A stretch of 64,000 nucleotides of DNA, taken from CAVXDY01 sp963721335. GTDB taxonomy: Bacteria; Actinomycetota; Thermoleophilia; Miltoncostaeales; Miltoncostaeaceae. Below the pieces are notes generated by a model. That model was not told the DNA's origin, did not search any database, and saw nothing but the letters and a program-made list of their open reading frames with translations. The stretch spans positions 744,001 to 808,000 of the forward strand of contig CAVRIV010000008.1 of the NCBI GenBank assembly GCA_963721335.1, in the 5' to 3' direction. The translations under genes and the position numbers were made by a program. Positions within the stretch are counted from its first letter, which is position 1. Each line of letters opens with the position of its first letter. Shown piece after piece: positions 55,174 through 63,856 of this stretch.

Positions 55174-56636
55174 CCCGTCGCCTGGTGGGCACCTACCTGG
55201 TGCTCGCGGCGATCCTGCTCATCGCCCTCGTGATCCCCCTGGGCCTGACGTTCGCCGACAACCAGCGCGGCGACCTCAGCGCCCGGGTCGAGCGGGACGC
55301 CTTCACCCTGGCGTCGCTGGGCCGCGACTCGGTGGCCGCCCCCACGCCCGCGCAGCGGCAGGACCTCTGGACGATCGCGCGGCGCTACCAGCTCGACACC
55401 GGCGGGCGGGTGGTCCTGGTCGACGCTCAGGGAGGGCTGATCGCCGACTCCGACGAGCCCGACGGCCCGGGGGCGCGGCGCTCCTTCGCCTCGCGGCCGG
55501 AGATCCAGGAGGCGCTCGCGGGGGACATCGCCTCCGGCGAGCGCTTCTCCAACACGCTCGGGGAGAACCTGCTCCTGGTGGCCGTGCCGGTGGCGTCGAG
55601 CGGCCAGGTGCTCGGCGCGGTGCGCATCACCTTCCCCACGGACGAGCTCGACGCCGACACCCGGCGCTACTGGCTCCTGCTCGCCGCCATCACCCTGGTG
55701 GGGATGGCCGCCGTGGGGGCGATCGGCTTCGTCCTGGCCCGCACCGTGACCGGCCCGCTCCAGCGCCTGCGCCAGTCGGCCGCCGCGCTCGGCCGGGGCG
55801 AGCTGTCCACGCGCGTCGGCGACGGCCCGGGCCCGCGCGAGGTGCGCGACCTGGCCGGCAGCTTCGACACGATGGCGGGGCGGCTCGAGACCCTGGTGGC
55901 CTCCCAGCGCGAGTTCGCCGCCGACGCCTCGCACCAGCTCCGCACGCCCCTCGCGGCCCTGCGGCTGCGGCTCGAGAACCTGCGCGAGGGCGGCGCCGAG
56001 GGCTCCCACCGGGACGTGGACGCGGCCCTCGTGGAGGTGGAGCGCCTGTCGGGGATCATCGACGGCCTGCTGGTGCTGGCGCGGGCCGAGTCGCCCGAGC
56101 CCACGCTCGTGCCGGTCGCCGTGGCGGAGGTCGTGAGCGACCGGGTCTCGGCGCACGAGGAGCTCGCGGCGCGGCAGGGCGTGACCCTGAGCGGCCGGTC
56201 CGACCGGGTCTCGGCGGCGGCCGTCCTCGGCGCGGTCGATCAGATGCTCGACAACCTCATCGACAACGCGGTCAAGGCGTCCCCCCGCGGGTCGGAGGTG
56301 ACGGTCCGCGGGACCCGGATCGCCGGGGGCGTCGAGATCCACGTGGTGGACCAGGGCCCCGGTCTCAGCGACGAGGAGCGCCGCCACGCCTTCGAGCGCT
56401 TCTGGCGCAGCGGGGCCACCGGCCGCGGCGGCTCGGGCCTGGGGCTCGCCATCGTCCACCGTCTCGCCCAGGCGTCGGGCGGCACGGCCGAGCTGCGGGC
56501 CGCCGAGGGCGGGGGGCTCGACGCGGTCATCACCCTCCCCGTGGCCGCGGACCCCGGCGACAGCCCTGACGTGGGGCCGGACGAGCCGACCGCCGCCCTC
56601 AGCCCCTCCCGCCCAGAGCCCCCCACAGATCGCTGA
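55170..56636 (+). CDS. Sensor histidine kinase (488 aa)
   Basis: TM1 is GTYLVLAAILLIALVIPLGL (about 7-26). An outside sensor of about 135 residues (ARRYQLDTGGRVVLVDAQGG, SNTLGENLLLVAVPVASSGQ) has a PDC/CHASE-like look. TM2 is YWLLLAAITLVGMAAVGAIG, then HAMP, HisKA FAADASHQLRTPLAALRLRL and HATPase LDNLIDNAVKASPRGS, VVDQGPGLSDEERRHAFERF and GSGLGLAIVHRLAQASGG. A Pro/Asp tail follows. The GTG overlaps the regulator stop; the end overlaps the kinase gene on the minus strand by 38 nt. Confidence 0.94.
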   Translation: MTRRLVGTYLVLAAILLIALVIPLGLTFADNQRGDLSARVERDAFTLASLGRDSVAAPTPAQRQDLWTIARRYQLDTGGRVVLVDAQGGLIADSDEPDGPGARRSFASRPEIQEALAGDIASGERFSNTLGENLLLVAVPVASSGQVLGAVRITFPTDELDADTRRYWLLLAAITLVGMAAVGAIGFVLARTVTGPLQRLRQSAAALGRGELSTRVGDGPGPREVRDLAGSFDTMAGRLETLVASQREFAADASHQLRTPLAALRLRLENLREGGAEGSHRDVDAALVEVERLSGIIDGLLVLARAESPEPTLVPVAVAEVVSDRVSAHEELAARQGVTLSGRSDRVSAAAVLGAVDQMLDNLIDNAVKASPRGSEVTVRGTRIAGGVEIHVVDQGPGLSDEERRHAFERFWRSGATGRGGSGLGLAIVHRLAQASGGTAELRAAEGGGLDAVITLPVAADPGDSPDVGPDEPTAALSPSRPEPPTDR

Positions 56637-59184
56637 CACCCGGGCGCTCGGCCGGGTCGGGCGCCAGGCAGCGGTCGATGGCCCCGGCGAGGCCGCCGGG
56701 CAGCCGGCGCCGCGCGCGCACCGGGCCGGCCCGCCGCTCGGGATCGGCTCCCTCGTCGCAGGGGTCGTCCGCGAAGGGCGCGACCCCGGTGGCCGCCTCG
56801 TAGAGCACGCACCCGAGGCCCCACACGTCGGCCTTCGCATCCACCGCGCCGCCGCGGGCCTGCTCCGGCGAGAGGTAGACCGGGGTCCCGAGCCCGCGGC
56901 GCACCCGGCCGGGGGAGCGGGCGACGCTCAGGTCGATGAGCGTGGCCCGCCCGGCGTGCACCACGACGTTCGACGGCTTCAGGTCGAGGTGGAGCACGCC
57001 CTCGCCGTGCAGGTAGGCGAGGGCGGAGGCGAGCTGGCGCCCGAGCCCCGCCACGTCCGCCGCCGACAGCCGGCGCGGCCCCTCGTGGATGAGGCGGTCG
57101 AGGGTGTCCCCGGGGAGCGGCTCGAGGACCACCGTGGGCTCCGGGCGCTCGAGGACGTCGTAGGCGCGCACCAGGTGGGGGTGCGACAGGCGCCGCAGCA
57201 GGCGACCCTCGGCCAGCAGGCGCCGCCGCGCGCCGGCGTCGCCGGCGCAGTCCGGGCGCAGCCGCTTCACCACGCAGCGGGTTCGCCGCGCCTCGCTCCA
57301 GGCGTCGTAGACGTCCAGCGGCCGGCCGCGGCTGATGTGCTCGACCACCCGGTACCCGGGGGCCAGCGCCGCGCCGCGCCGCAGGGGCCGCCCCGGCCCG
57401 CTCACGCCCTCGCCTCCGCGGCCGCGCCCGTCGCCGGCGACGGGGCGGCGATGCCACAGCCGCGCGTAGGCGCCTCCGCGGGCGAGCAGCTCCTCGTGGG
57501 TCCCCTCCTGGGCCACGCGCCCCTCCTCCAGGCACACCACGCGGGTGGCGGTCCGGGCGAGCCGCAGGTCGTGGGACACCACGATCGTGGCCCGGTCCGG
57601 ACTCGGGCGCGAGAAGGGTCCCATCACGTTGTCGCCGGCGGCCGCGTCGAGGCCGGTCGTGGGCTCGTCCATCACCAGCACGGGGCTCCCGCGCAGGATC
57701 GCGCGCGCGATGGCCACCCGCTGGCGCTGACCGCCCGACAGGGCGCGCCCCTTCTGACCCACCGGCGTCGCATAGCCCTGGGGCAGCCGCATGATGAACT
57801 CGTGCGCGTCGGCGGCGCGGGCCGCGGCGGCCACCTGGGCGGGGGTGGCATCCGGCCGCCCGTAGGCGATGTTCTCGGTCACGGTGCCGTCGATGACGAG
57901 CGCCTCCTGGAGCAGCAGCGTGACGTTGCCGCGCACCGAGTCGAGCGTCAGGTCGCGGAGGTCGTGCCCGTCCAGGCGCACGGCGCCGCTCCCCGGATCG
58001 TCCAGGCGCAGCAGGAGCCGGGCGAGGGTGGACTTGCCGGACCCGCTCGCCCCGACCACCGCCACGACCTCCCCGGGCTCGGCGCTGATGCTCACCCCGC
58101 GCAGGGCGGGACCGGGCGCGCCCGGATAGGTGAACCAGACGTCGTCGGCCGCGATCGATCCTCGCAGCCGCTCGCGCCGCAGCGCGCCGGGACGCTCGGC
58201 CACGCCGGGCCGCTCGTCCAGGAGCTCGATCACCCGCTCCGCCGCCGCCGCCGCGGAGAAGAGGGAGTTGACCAGGCCGGTGAGCCCGCGCAACGGGCTG
58301 TAGATGCGGCTCAGGTAGACGAGGAAGGCCAGCAGCCCGCCCAGGCTCAGGCGTCCCTGGCTCAGCTCGTGGATGCCCACACCCATGACCACGAGCCCGC
58401 CCCCGACCTCGATCAGGTCGACGAGCGGGGCGAACAGCCCCTGGATGCGGGTGGAGGTGAGCTGCGCCGCCATGGCGCGCCGCCCCTGGCGGTCGAACCG
58501 CCCGGCCTCGTGCTCGCCGGCCTCGTAGGCCTGCACCAGCGCGACGTTCGAGAGGCTCTCCTCGGCGAGCGCGCCCAGCGAGCCGCTCACCCGGCGGCGC
58601 TCGCGCGAGGCGGCGCGCATCAGGCGCGAGAAGTACCGCGAGGCCAGCCAGAACAGCGGCATCACCACCAGCGCCGCCAGCGCGAGCCGCCACGACAGCA
58701 GGAACAGCACCGCCCCGAAGACGCCGATGCGGACGAGCGCCGAGAGGGCGTCCACCACGCCCGAGAGCACGAAGCCCTCGATCGCGGCCACGTCGCCGGT
58801 GACGCGCGACATCGTGTCTCCCAGGCGCCGCCGGTCGTGGAAGCTCGGCGACAGCCGGTGCAGGTGGCGGAAGACGTCCGTGCGCAGCCGCAGCAGGAAG
58901 CGCTCGGCCACGGAGGTTGACAGGTAGTCGTCGGCGAACGAGACCACCCCGTCCAGGAGGACCAGGCCCAGGTAGGCGACGGCCACCCAGACGAACAGGC
59001 CGGCGTCGCGGGGCACCAGCACGTCGTCCACGACGACCTTGAACATCCAGACCATCGCGGCGTCGATCAGCGGCCCGACCGCGGCCAGCGCCAGCACCAC
59101 CGCCATGGTCGCCCGGTAGGGGCGCGCGTAGGGCCAGAACCGGCGCGCGATGGCGCGCAGCGGCACCGGCGGCGCCGCCGCCAC
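56599..59184 (-). CDS. ABC exporter (TMD-NBD) joined in frame to a Ser/Thr protein kinase (861 aa)
   Basis: Residues 1-300 are a type I exporter membrane domain (RFWPYARPYRATMAVVLALA, HDRRRLGDTMSRVTGDVAAI). Residues about 330-585 are the nucleotide-binding domain: Walker A VVAVVGASGSGKSTLARLLL, signature ALSGGQRQRVAIARAILRGS, Walker B VLVMDEPTTGLDAA. After a short linker at residue about 590, a kinase domain follows with VVKRLRPD Lys, HLDLKPSNVVVHAG and a DLS in place of DFG (TLIDLSVARSPGRV), then GTPVYLSPEQARG. The kinase could instead begin at GTG 57405, preceded by a potential GTGA junction. If one C in the run at 57449-57452 is surplus, they are two coupled genes. Confidence 0.75.
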   Translation of the reverse strand: MAAAPPVPLRAIARRFWPYARPYRATMAVVLALAAVGPLIDAAMVWMFKVVVDDVLVPRDAGLFVWVAVAYLGLVLLDGVVSFADDYLSTSVAERFLLRLRTDVFRHLHRLSPSFHDRRRLGDTMSRVTGDVAAIEGFVLSGVVDALSALVRIGVFGAVLFLLSWRLALAALVVMPLFWLASRYFSRLMRAASRERRRVSGSLGALAEESLSNVALVQAYEAGEHEAGRFDRQGRRAMAAQLTSTRIQGLFAPLVDLIEVGGGLVVMGVGIHELSQGRLSLGGLLAFLVYLSRIYSPLRGLTGLVNSLFSAAAAAERVIELLDERPGVAERPGALRRERLRGSIAADDVWFTYPGAPGPALRGVSISAEPGEVVAVVGASGSGKSTLARLLLRLDDPGSGAVRLDGHDLRDLTLDSVRGNVTLLLQEALVIDGTVTENIAYGRPDATPAQVAAAARAADAHEFIMRLPQGYATPVGQKGRALSGGQRQRVAIARAILRGSPVLVMDEPTTGLDAAAGDNVMGPFSRPSPDRATIVVSHDLRLARTATRVVCLEEGRVAQEGTHEELLARGGAYARLWHRRPVAGDGRGRGGEGVSGPGRPLRRGAALAPGYRVVEHISRGRPLDVYDAWSEARRTRCVVKRLRPDCAGDAGARRRLLAEGRLLRRLSHPHLVRAYDVLERPEPTVVLEPLPGDTLDRLIHEGPRRLSAADVAGLGRQLASALAYLHGEGVLHLDLKPSNVVVHAGRATLIDLSVARSPGRVRRGLGTPVYLSPEQARGGAVDAKADVWGLGCVLYEAATGVAPFADDPCDEGADPERRAGPVRARRRLPGGLAGAIDRCLAPDPAERPGVSDLWGALGGRG

Positions 59185-59274
59185 GAGCGCCGACGCGTCC
59201 TCGTCGAGGACGAGCAGGCGCCTCAGGCGGGCCCGGAGGCCCCGTGGCGACGACGGCGGCCGGCCACGGGTGTG

Positions 59275-59418
59275 CTAACGGCCCGTGCGGGTGCGCGTGC
59301 GGGTGCGCCCCTGCGTGCGGGTGTGGGTTCCGTCGCTGGTGCGGCGGCGCCGGCGGCGCCGGCGGCGGGCCGGGGCCAGGTCGTCGAACTGGCCGCCGTG
59401 TCCTCTGCCTCGAGACAT
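59275..59418 (-). CDS. Arg-rich RG-type microprotein (47 aa)
   Basis: ATG at 59418 with AGGAGA about 7 nt upstream (59425-59430), an unusually good ribosome binding site; TAG at 59275. The product begins MSRGRGHGGQFDDLAP, continues with nine consecutive Arg (residues 18-26) and ends in a Thr/Arg alternation (GRTRTRTRTGR). It is small, basic, without a membrane segment and probably binds nucleic acid or another polyanion. It is the gene directly upstream of the ABC-kinase gene (in the same frame after its stop). No family known. Confidence 0.6.
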   Translation of the reverse strand: MSRGRGHGGQFDDLAPARRRRRRRRRTSDGTHTRTQGRTRTRTRTGR

Positions 59419-59517
59419 CTCGTTTCTCCTTGCTCGGTTGACCGGATGGATCGGTCACCACGCTAGGAGGCGGCCTCCGAGGGGCGTGCCAGGGAACGGC
59501 GGCGCGACGGTAAGCGT

Positions 59518-59545
59518 TTGGTCAGGGCCGCGCGCCCCCTACACT
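59518..59545 (+). promoter_or_regulatory. Putative promoter of the 59553 gene
   Basis: TTGGTC at 59518-59523 and TACACT at 59540-59545 are 16 nt apart. The GTG start is at 59553, 7 nt after the -10, implying a leaderless transcript. Confidence 0.5.
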
Positions 59546-59552
59546 GCCGCCG

Positions 59553-60635
59553 GTGCGCGCCCGCTCGCTCATCGCCGCCCTCGCCGGAGCCGCCGCGGTG
59601 GCCACGGCCATCCCCTCCCCGGCTCCTGCCGAGGAGCTCACGGGCGTGGTGGCGCAGATGACCTGCGTCGCGCCCGGCGACGCGGCGGGCCTGGACGCGA
59701 TGCTCGCCCGCGCCGGGAGCCCGCTCGCGGGCGAGGGCGCGACCTTCGTGTCGGAGGGTCTCGCGGCGGGGATCGACCCGCGGGCGCTGGTGGCGATCGC
59801 CGCTCACGAGACGATGCTGGAGACCTACCTCCCGGCGCAGGCGATCCGCAACCCGTTCGGCCTCGGCCCGGGCATGGTGTTCGCCCGCGAGAGCGACGCC
59901 ATCGCGTTCGCGGCGCGCACTCTGGCCGGCCACTACCTGCCCGAGGGGCGCGAGACCCTGGCCACGATCGGCGCCAAGTGGGCTCCGCTCGGAGCGGCCA
60001 ACGACCCCGGCGGCCTGAACGCGAGCTGGACGTCCGGCGTCGGCACCTACTACGCGGCACTGGGCGGCGATCCCGCGCGGCCGGTGCGCACCGAGAGCCA
60101 GGGCGCCGGTCCGGCCTGCGCGGGCGGCACCGCGCTCAGCCCCCTCCCCCCGGCCCAGCCGAGCGGGCCGCCGGTGGTGACCGCCTGGGGCGGCGCCGTG
60201 CCGCGGGGCGAGGCCCCGGCGGTGATCGACGGCTTCGTGTTCCCGCTCGCCCTGCCGCAGGGGGCCCCCGCGGTCTACCGCGACTCCTTCCGCGAGCCCG
60301 GGCCGGTGGACTGCGGCGGGGCCCGGCTCCAGTGCGCGGTCACGATCGCGACCGCTCCGGGAGCGCACGCGGTCGCGGCGGCCGCCGGAGTCCTGCGGGG
60401 CGCGACCCCCGCCGACCGGGAGGAGGGGATCGCGTTCTGGGTCGAGACCGCGGGGGGCGACCGGCTGGGCTACGGCCCCCTCGCCTCCTACGCGCCGGAG
60501 GTGGGCGAGGGCGCGCGGGTCACCGCCGGGCAGCCCCTCGGCATCGACTCCGGGCTCCTGCGGCTGGCGTGGACCCGGACCGGCGAGCGCGTCAACCCCT
60601 TCCCGCTGCTGGAGGCGACCCGGCCGCCGGCCTGA
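59553..60635 (+). CDS. Secreted lysozyme-fold plus M23-like domain protein (360 aa)
   Basis: Signal peptide RSLIAALAGAAAVATAIPSP (cleavage near PAEE). Residues about 55-175 look like a glucosaminidase/lysozyme-type domain: VSEGLAAGIDPRALVAIAAH, ETMLETYLPAQAIRNPFGLG, then TYYAALGG. Residues about 225-350 have an M23/biotinyl-like barrel (GFVFPLALPQGAP, FWVETAGGDRLGYGPLASYA, EGARVTAGQPLGIDSG), but the zinc His residues are missing, so it would be a non-catalytic binding module. Probably a cell-wall hydrolase or amidase regulator. GTG start inferred from the promoter. Confidence 0.75.
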   Translation: MRARSLIAALAGAAAVATAIPSPAPAEELTGVVAQMTCVAPGDAAGLDAMLARAGSPLAGEGATFVSEGLAAGIDPRALVAIAAHETMLETYLPAQAIRNPFGLGPGMVFARESDAIAFAARTLAGHYLPEGRETLATIGAKWAPLGAANDPGGLNASWTSGVGTYYAALGGDPARPVRTESQGAGPACAGGTALSPLPPAQPSGPPVVTAWGGAVPRGEAPAVIDGFVFPLALPQGAPAVYRDSFREPGPVDCGGARLQCAVTIATAPGAHAVAAAAGVLRGATPADREEGIAFWVETAGGDRLGYGPLASYAPEVGEGARVTAGQPLGIDSGLLRLAWTRTGERVNPFPLLEATRPPA

Positions 60636-60661
60636 CGGCCGGGGCCGGCGGAGGCCGCCGG

Positions 60662-61024
60662 GTGAGCCCCGGGGACCCGGGCCCGGCGCTCCGGGAGTTC
60701 CGCCGGCTCTACGCCGCCGGGCGCTTCTTCGACGCCCACGAGGCGCTCGAGGTGGTCTGGCGCCGCTCGCCCGAGCCGCCCATGCCCTTCCTGCAGGGCC
60801 TGATCCAGTGGGCCGTCGCCTTCGAGCACCACCGGCGCGGCAACGCCCACGGCGCCCGCGTGCTCCTGGAGCGGGCCTGGAGCCGGTTGGCCGACGCGCC
60901 CGAGGGCTACCTGGACGTCAACCTGTCGCGGTGCCGCGCCGCCCATCCCGAGCTGGCCGCCGCGTTCGCCCGCTGGGAGGCCGGAGGGGCGCGGCCAGAG
61001 CTTCAGGCGCCTCCGATAGGGTGA
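60662..61024 (+). CDS. DUF309-family protein (120 aa)
   Basis: A small all-helical protein with the DUF309 pattern: LYAAGRFFDAHEALEVVWRR, MPFLQGLIQWAVAFEHHRRG, then GARVLLERAWSRLADAPEGY. The conserved His-Glu pair of FFDAHEALE could bind metal. Function unknown. GTG start at 60662, 26 nt after the preceding stop, and 31 nt before the oxidoreductase gene; probably one plus-strand operon. Confidence 0.88.
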   Translation: MSPGDPGPALREFRRLYAAGRFFDAHEALEVVWRRSPEPPMPFLQGLIQWAVAFEHHRRGNAHGARVLLERAWSRLADAPEGYLDVNLSRCRAAHPELAAAFARWEAGGARPELQAPPIG

Positions 61025-61055
61025 GCCGCCGAGCCGACGAGGAGGTCCCGCCCCC

Positions 61056-62060
61056 GTGAACGCCGTCGTCCTCCGGGAGACCGGAGGCCCTGAGGTGCTC
61101 CGCATCGACACGGTCCCGGACCCCGTGCCCGGGCCCGGTGAGGTGGTGGTGGCGCTGCGCGCCGCCGCCCTCAACCGCCGGGACGTGTTCGTGCGCAAGG
61201 GCATCGCCCCGAGCCCCCTCCCGGTGATCCCGGGATCCGACGGGGCCGGCGTGGTGCGTTCGCTCGGGCCGGGGGTCTCGGGCGTCGCCGAGGGCGACGA
61301 GGTGGTCATCCTCCCCTCCCTCGGCTGGGGCGGCGGCGAGGAGGCGCCCGCGCCGGGCTTCCGGATCCTGGGCGGGCCCGACGACGGCACCTACGCGGAG
61401 CTGATCGGGATCCCGGCGGAGAACGTCTTCCCCAGGCCGTCGCGCCTGTCGTGGGAGGAGGCCGCCGCGCTCCCGCTCGCCGGCCTGACGGCCTACCGCG
61501 CGCTCGTGAGCCGCGCCCGCGTCCGCCCCGGCGAGACCGCCCTGATCATCGGCATCGGCGGCGGCGTCGCCACCGTGGCCCTTCACATCGCCCGCGCGGC
61601 GGGCTGCCGTGTCCTCGTGACCTCCTCCTCGGACGAGAAGATCGCCCGGGCCGTGGAGCTGGGCGCGGCCGGCGGCGTCAACTACACCGGTGACGACTGG
61701 CCCGCCGCCGTGAGGGAGCTCGCGGGCGGCGCCGGCGTGGACGTGGTGGTCGACTCGGTGGGCACCACCTGGGCTCAGAGCATCGCCACCCTGCGCCCCG
61801 GCGGCCGCGCGGTGGTCTTCGGCGGGACCGGCGGCGGGAAGGTCGAGCTCACGGTCCGGCCGGTGACGATGGGCCAGGTCTCCCTTCTGGGAACGACGAT
61901 GGGGAGCCCTCGGGACTTCGCGGCCCTGCTCGCCGCCGTCCGCCACCAGGACTGGGCGCCGGTCGTCGACAGCGTCCGCCCGCTGGCCGAGGCGGCCGCG
62001 GCGCACGAGCGCGAGGAGGCCGGCGAGCACTTCGGCAAGCTGGTGCTCTCGATCGCCTGA
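61056..62060 (+). CDS. Zinc-free MDR-type quinone oxidoreductase (334 aa)
   Basis: A medium-chain dehydrogenase/reductase. MNAVVLRETGGPEVLRIDTV, NRRDVFVRKGIAPSPLPVIP and GSDGAGVVRSLGPGVSG form the substrate domain. EEAAALPLAGLTAYRALVSR and ALIIGIGGGVATVALHIARA bind NADPH. VVDSVGTTWAQSIATLRPGG follows. The structural zinc Cys cluster is absent, as in QOR/zeta-crystallin types, although the name zinc-binding dehydrogenase is common. Substrate unknown. GTG start. The stop overlaps the next ATG by one base. Confidence 0.9.
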   Translation: MNAVVLRETGGPEVLRIDTVPDPVPGPGEVVVALRAAALNRRDVFVRKGIAPSPLPVIPGSDGAGVVRSLGPGVSGVAEGDEVVILPSLGWGGGEEAPAPGFRILGGPDDGTYAELIGIPAENVFPRPSRLSWEEAAALPLAGLTAYRALVSRARVRPGETALIIGIGGGVATVALHIARAAGCRVLVTSSSDEKIARAVELGAAGGVNYTGDDWPAAVRELAGGAGVDVVVDSVGTTWAQSIATLRPGGRAVVFGGTGGGKVELTVRPVTMGQVSLLGTTMGSPRDFAALLAAVRHQDWAPVVDSVRPLAEAAAAHEREEAGEHFGKLVLSIA

Positions 62061-62794
62061 TGGGCTCCGGGCCCGCCGCCCGGGCGCTCGCGGCCGCGCG
62101 GCGGGAGATCGGGCGGCGGGCCGGCGCCGGCTCCCACGATCCGACGATGGCCATCGACCGCCTGGCCGCCGCGGTCGAGGACGACCCCGAGGCGCGCCGC
62201 GAGCTGGACGAGGCGGCCTCGGCCCGCCGCCGGGTCGACCGCGCCGAGGGCTGGTGGGAGGTGCCCGGCCCACGGGCCGCCCGCGAGGCGCGGCGGGCGG
62301 AGGCGCATCACGCCATCGACGAGTTGATCCTGACGGGCGAGCTGCTCCCCGACGGACCCGGACGCGTGCGATTGCCGGGGTTCGGGGCGACCACCTGGCG
62401 CGCGCTCGCGCTCCTGCGCGCCGGCGCGCGCGGCGCCGAGGAGCGCTGGGCCGCAGCCGTCGTCGCGGAGCCGCTGGCCGACCTCGGCGACGCCGCCCCT
62501 CCCGTGCCGCGCAGCGGGAGCCCCGGTCCCCGGCTCGTGTCCGCGGCCCAGACGCTCCACGCCTGGGAGGCCCGCCGCCAGGACGTCCGCAACGCCCTCA
62601 TCGCCGCGGAGGCCGCCCTCGCCACGACCCTGGAGGGCAGGCACGCCCAGAGCGCGCGGCTGCTGCGCGACGACCTCCAGGAGCTGGAGGAGGCCCTCGC
62701 CGCCGCCGACTCCCGCATCGCGGACGCGTGGGAGGCCGGCCTGCGCGAGGCCGGGCGGGGGGAGGCCCCGGAGCAGGGCGGGGGCGCCGAGTAG
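62060..62794 (+). CDS. Helical protein of unknown function (244 aa)
   Basis: An Ala/Arg/Glu-rich, mostly helical soluble protein. Recognisable segments are DPTMAIDRLAAAVEDDPEAR, AEAHHAIDELILTGELLPDG and QLEGRHAQSARLLRDDLQEL-like coiled coil near the C-terminus (ALATTLEGRHAQSARLLRDD). A Gly/Ala/Pro-rich hinge lies near residue 150. No signal peptide or catalytic motif is apparent. The ATG overlaps the oxidoreductase stop (TGATG), and the M42 peptidase follows 11 nt after its stop, so it is part of the same transcript. I do not recognise the family. Confidence 0.75.
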   Translation: MGSGPAARALAAARREIGRRAGAGSHDPTMAIDRLAAAVEDDPEARRELDEAASARRRVDRAEGWWEVPGPRAAREARRAEAHHAIDELILTGELLPDGPGRVRLPGFGATTWRALALLRAGARGAEERWAAAVVAEPLADLGDAAPPVPRSGSPGPRLVSAAQTLHAWEARRQDVRNALIAAEAALATTLEGRHAQSARLLRDDLQELEEALAAADSRIADAWEAGLREAGRGEAPEQGGGAE

Positions 62795-62805
62795 GGTGCC
62801 CCCCC

Positions 62806-63837
62806 GTGAACCTCCCCCTGCTCACGGCCCTCGCCGAGACGCCCGGGCCCTCCGGCCGGGAGGAGCGCATCCGCGCGATCGTGGAGCCCGAGCTGCGCGC
62901 CCTGTGCGACCGCGTGGAGGCCGACCCCCTCGGCGGCGTCGCCGGCATCCGCGAGGGCAGCGGCACCCGCCTGATGCTCGCGGCCCACATGGACGAGATC
63001 GGGCTGATGGTCACCCACGTGGACGACCGCGGCTACCTCCGGGTGATCCCGCTGGGCGGATGGGACGCACGCACGCTGGTGGGACAGCGCGTGCGGGTGC
63101 TCGGGCGGGAGGACCTGGAGGGCGTCGTCGGCACCACGCCGGTCCACCTGCTCGACCAGGAGCAGCGCTCGAAGGCCCCCAAGCTCGAGGACCTCGCGGT
63201 CGACGTGGGGCTGCCGCTCGATCGGGTGCGCGAGCTGGTGCGACCGGGCGACGTCATCGCTCGGACGCGGACCCTGCGTCCGCTGGGAGATCTCCTGACC
63301 GGCAAGAGCATCGACGACCGCGCGGGCGTCTTCGTGATGCTCGAGGCCCTTCGGGCCGCGGGGCCCACGGCCGCGCAGGTCACCGCCTGGGCCACCGTGC
63401 AGGAGGAGGTGGGCCTGCGCGGCGCGCGCGTGGCCGCGGCGCGGGCGCGTCCCCAGGTGGCCCTCGCCATCGACACCTGCCCGGCCGACGACGGCCCGGG
63501 CACGCCGGCCTCGGGGCCGACCACCCGCCTGGGCCTGGGGACCGCCATCCGGGTGATGGACGCGAGCGCCATCGGCTCCCCGGCCCTGGTCGATCTGCTC
63601 GTCCGGATCGCCACCGAGCGGGAGATCCCCCACCAGCTCCACGTGGCCAACCGCGGCGGCACGGACACCCAGAGCATCCAGTTGGCGGGCGAGGGGGCCA
63701 TCGCGGGCTGCGTCTCGATCCCCACGCGCTACGGGCACTCGAGCGTGGAGGCCTGCCACCCGGCCGACGTCGAGGCGTCGATCCGCCTGGTCGCGGGCCT
63801 GATCGAGCGGGTCGGGGATCTGGCCGTGCCGGGCTGA
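62806..63837 (+). CDS. M42-family metallo-aminopeptidase (343 aa)
   Basis: A dinuclear zinc or cobalt peptidase (endoglucanase M/FrvX/TET type) that trims N-terminal residues of peptides in the cytoplasm. Ligands are visible: His-Asp in LMLAAHMDEIGLMVTHVD, Asp in TGKSIDDRAGVFVMLEAL, Glu-Glu in WATVQEEVGLRGARVAAA, Asp in LAIDTCPADDGPGTPASG and His in RYGHSSVEACHPADVEAS. GTG start at 62806. Homologues assemble into large hollow complexes. Complete and normal length. Confidence 0.93.
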   Translation: MNLPLLTALAETPGPSGREERIRAIVEPELRALCDRVEADPLGGVAGIREGSGTRLMLAAHMDEIGLMVTHVDDRGYLRVIPLGGWDARTLVGQRVRVLGREDLEGVVGTTPVHLLDQEQRSKAPKLEDLAVDVGLPLDRVRELVRPGDVIARTRTLRPLGDLLTGKSIDDRAGVFVMLEALRAAGPTAAQVTAWATVQEEVGLRGARVAAARARPQVALAIDTCPADDGPGTPASGPTTRLGLGTAIRVMDASAIGSPALVDLLVRIATEREIPHQLHVANRGGTDTQSIQLAGEGAIAGCVSIPTRYGHSSVEACHPADVEASIRLVAGLIERVGDLAVPG

Positions 63838-63856
63838 GCGCACTACTCTGGCGCTC

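Noticed and set aside
59230..59470. Plus-strand ORFs encoding Ala/Gly/Arg/Val strings opposite the 47-codon gene
   Set aside because: No ribosome binding site and repetitive composition produced by complementing the Arg/Thr repeat codons on the minus strand.
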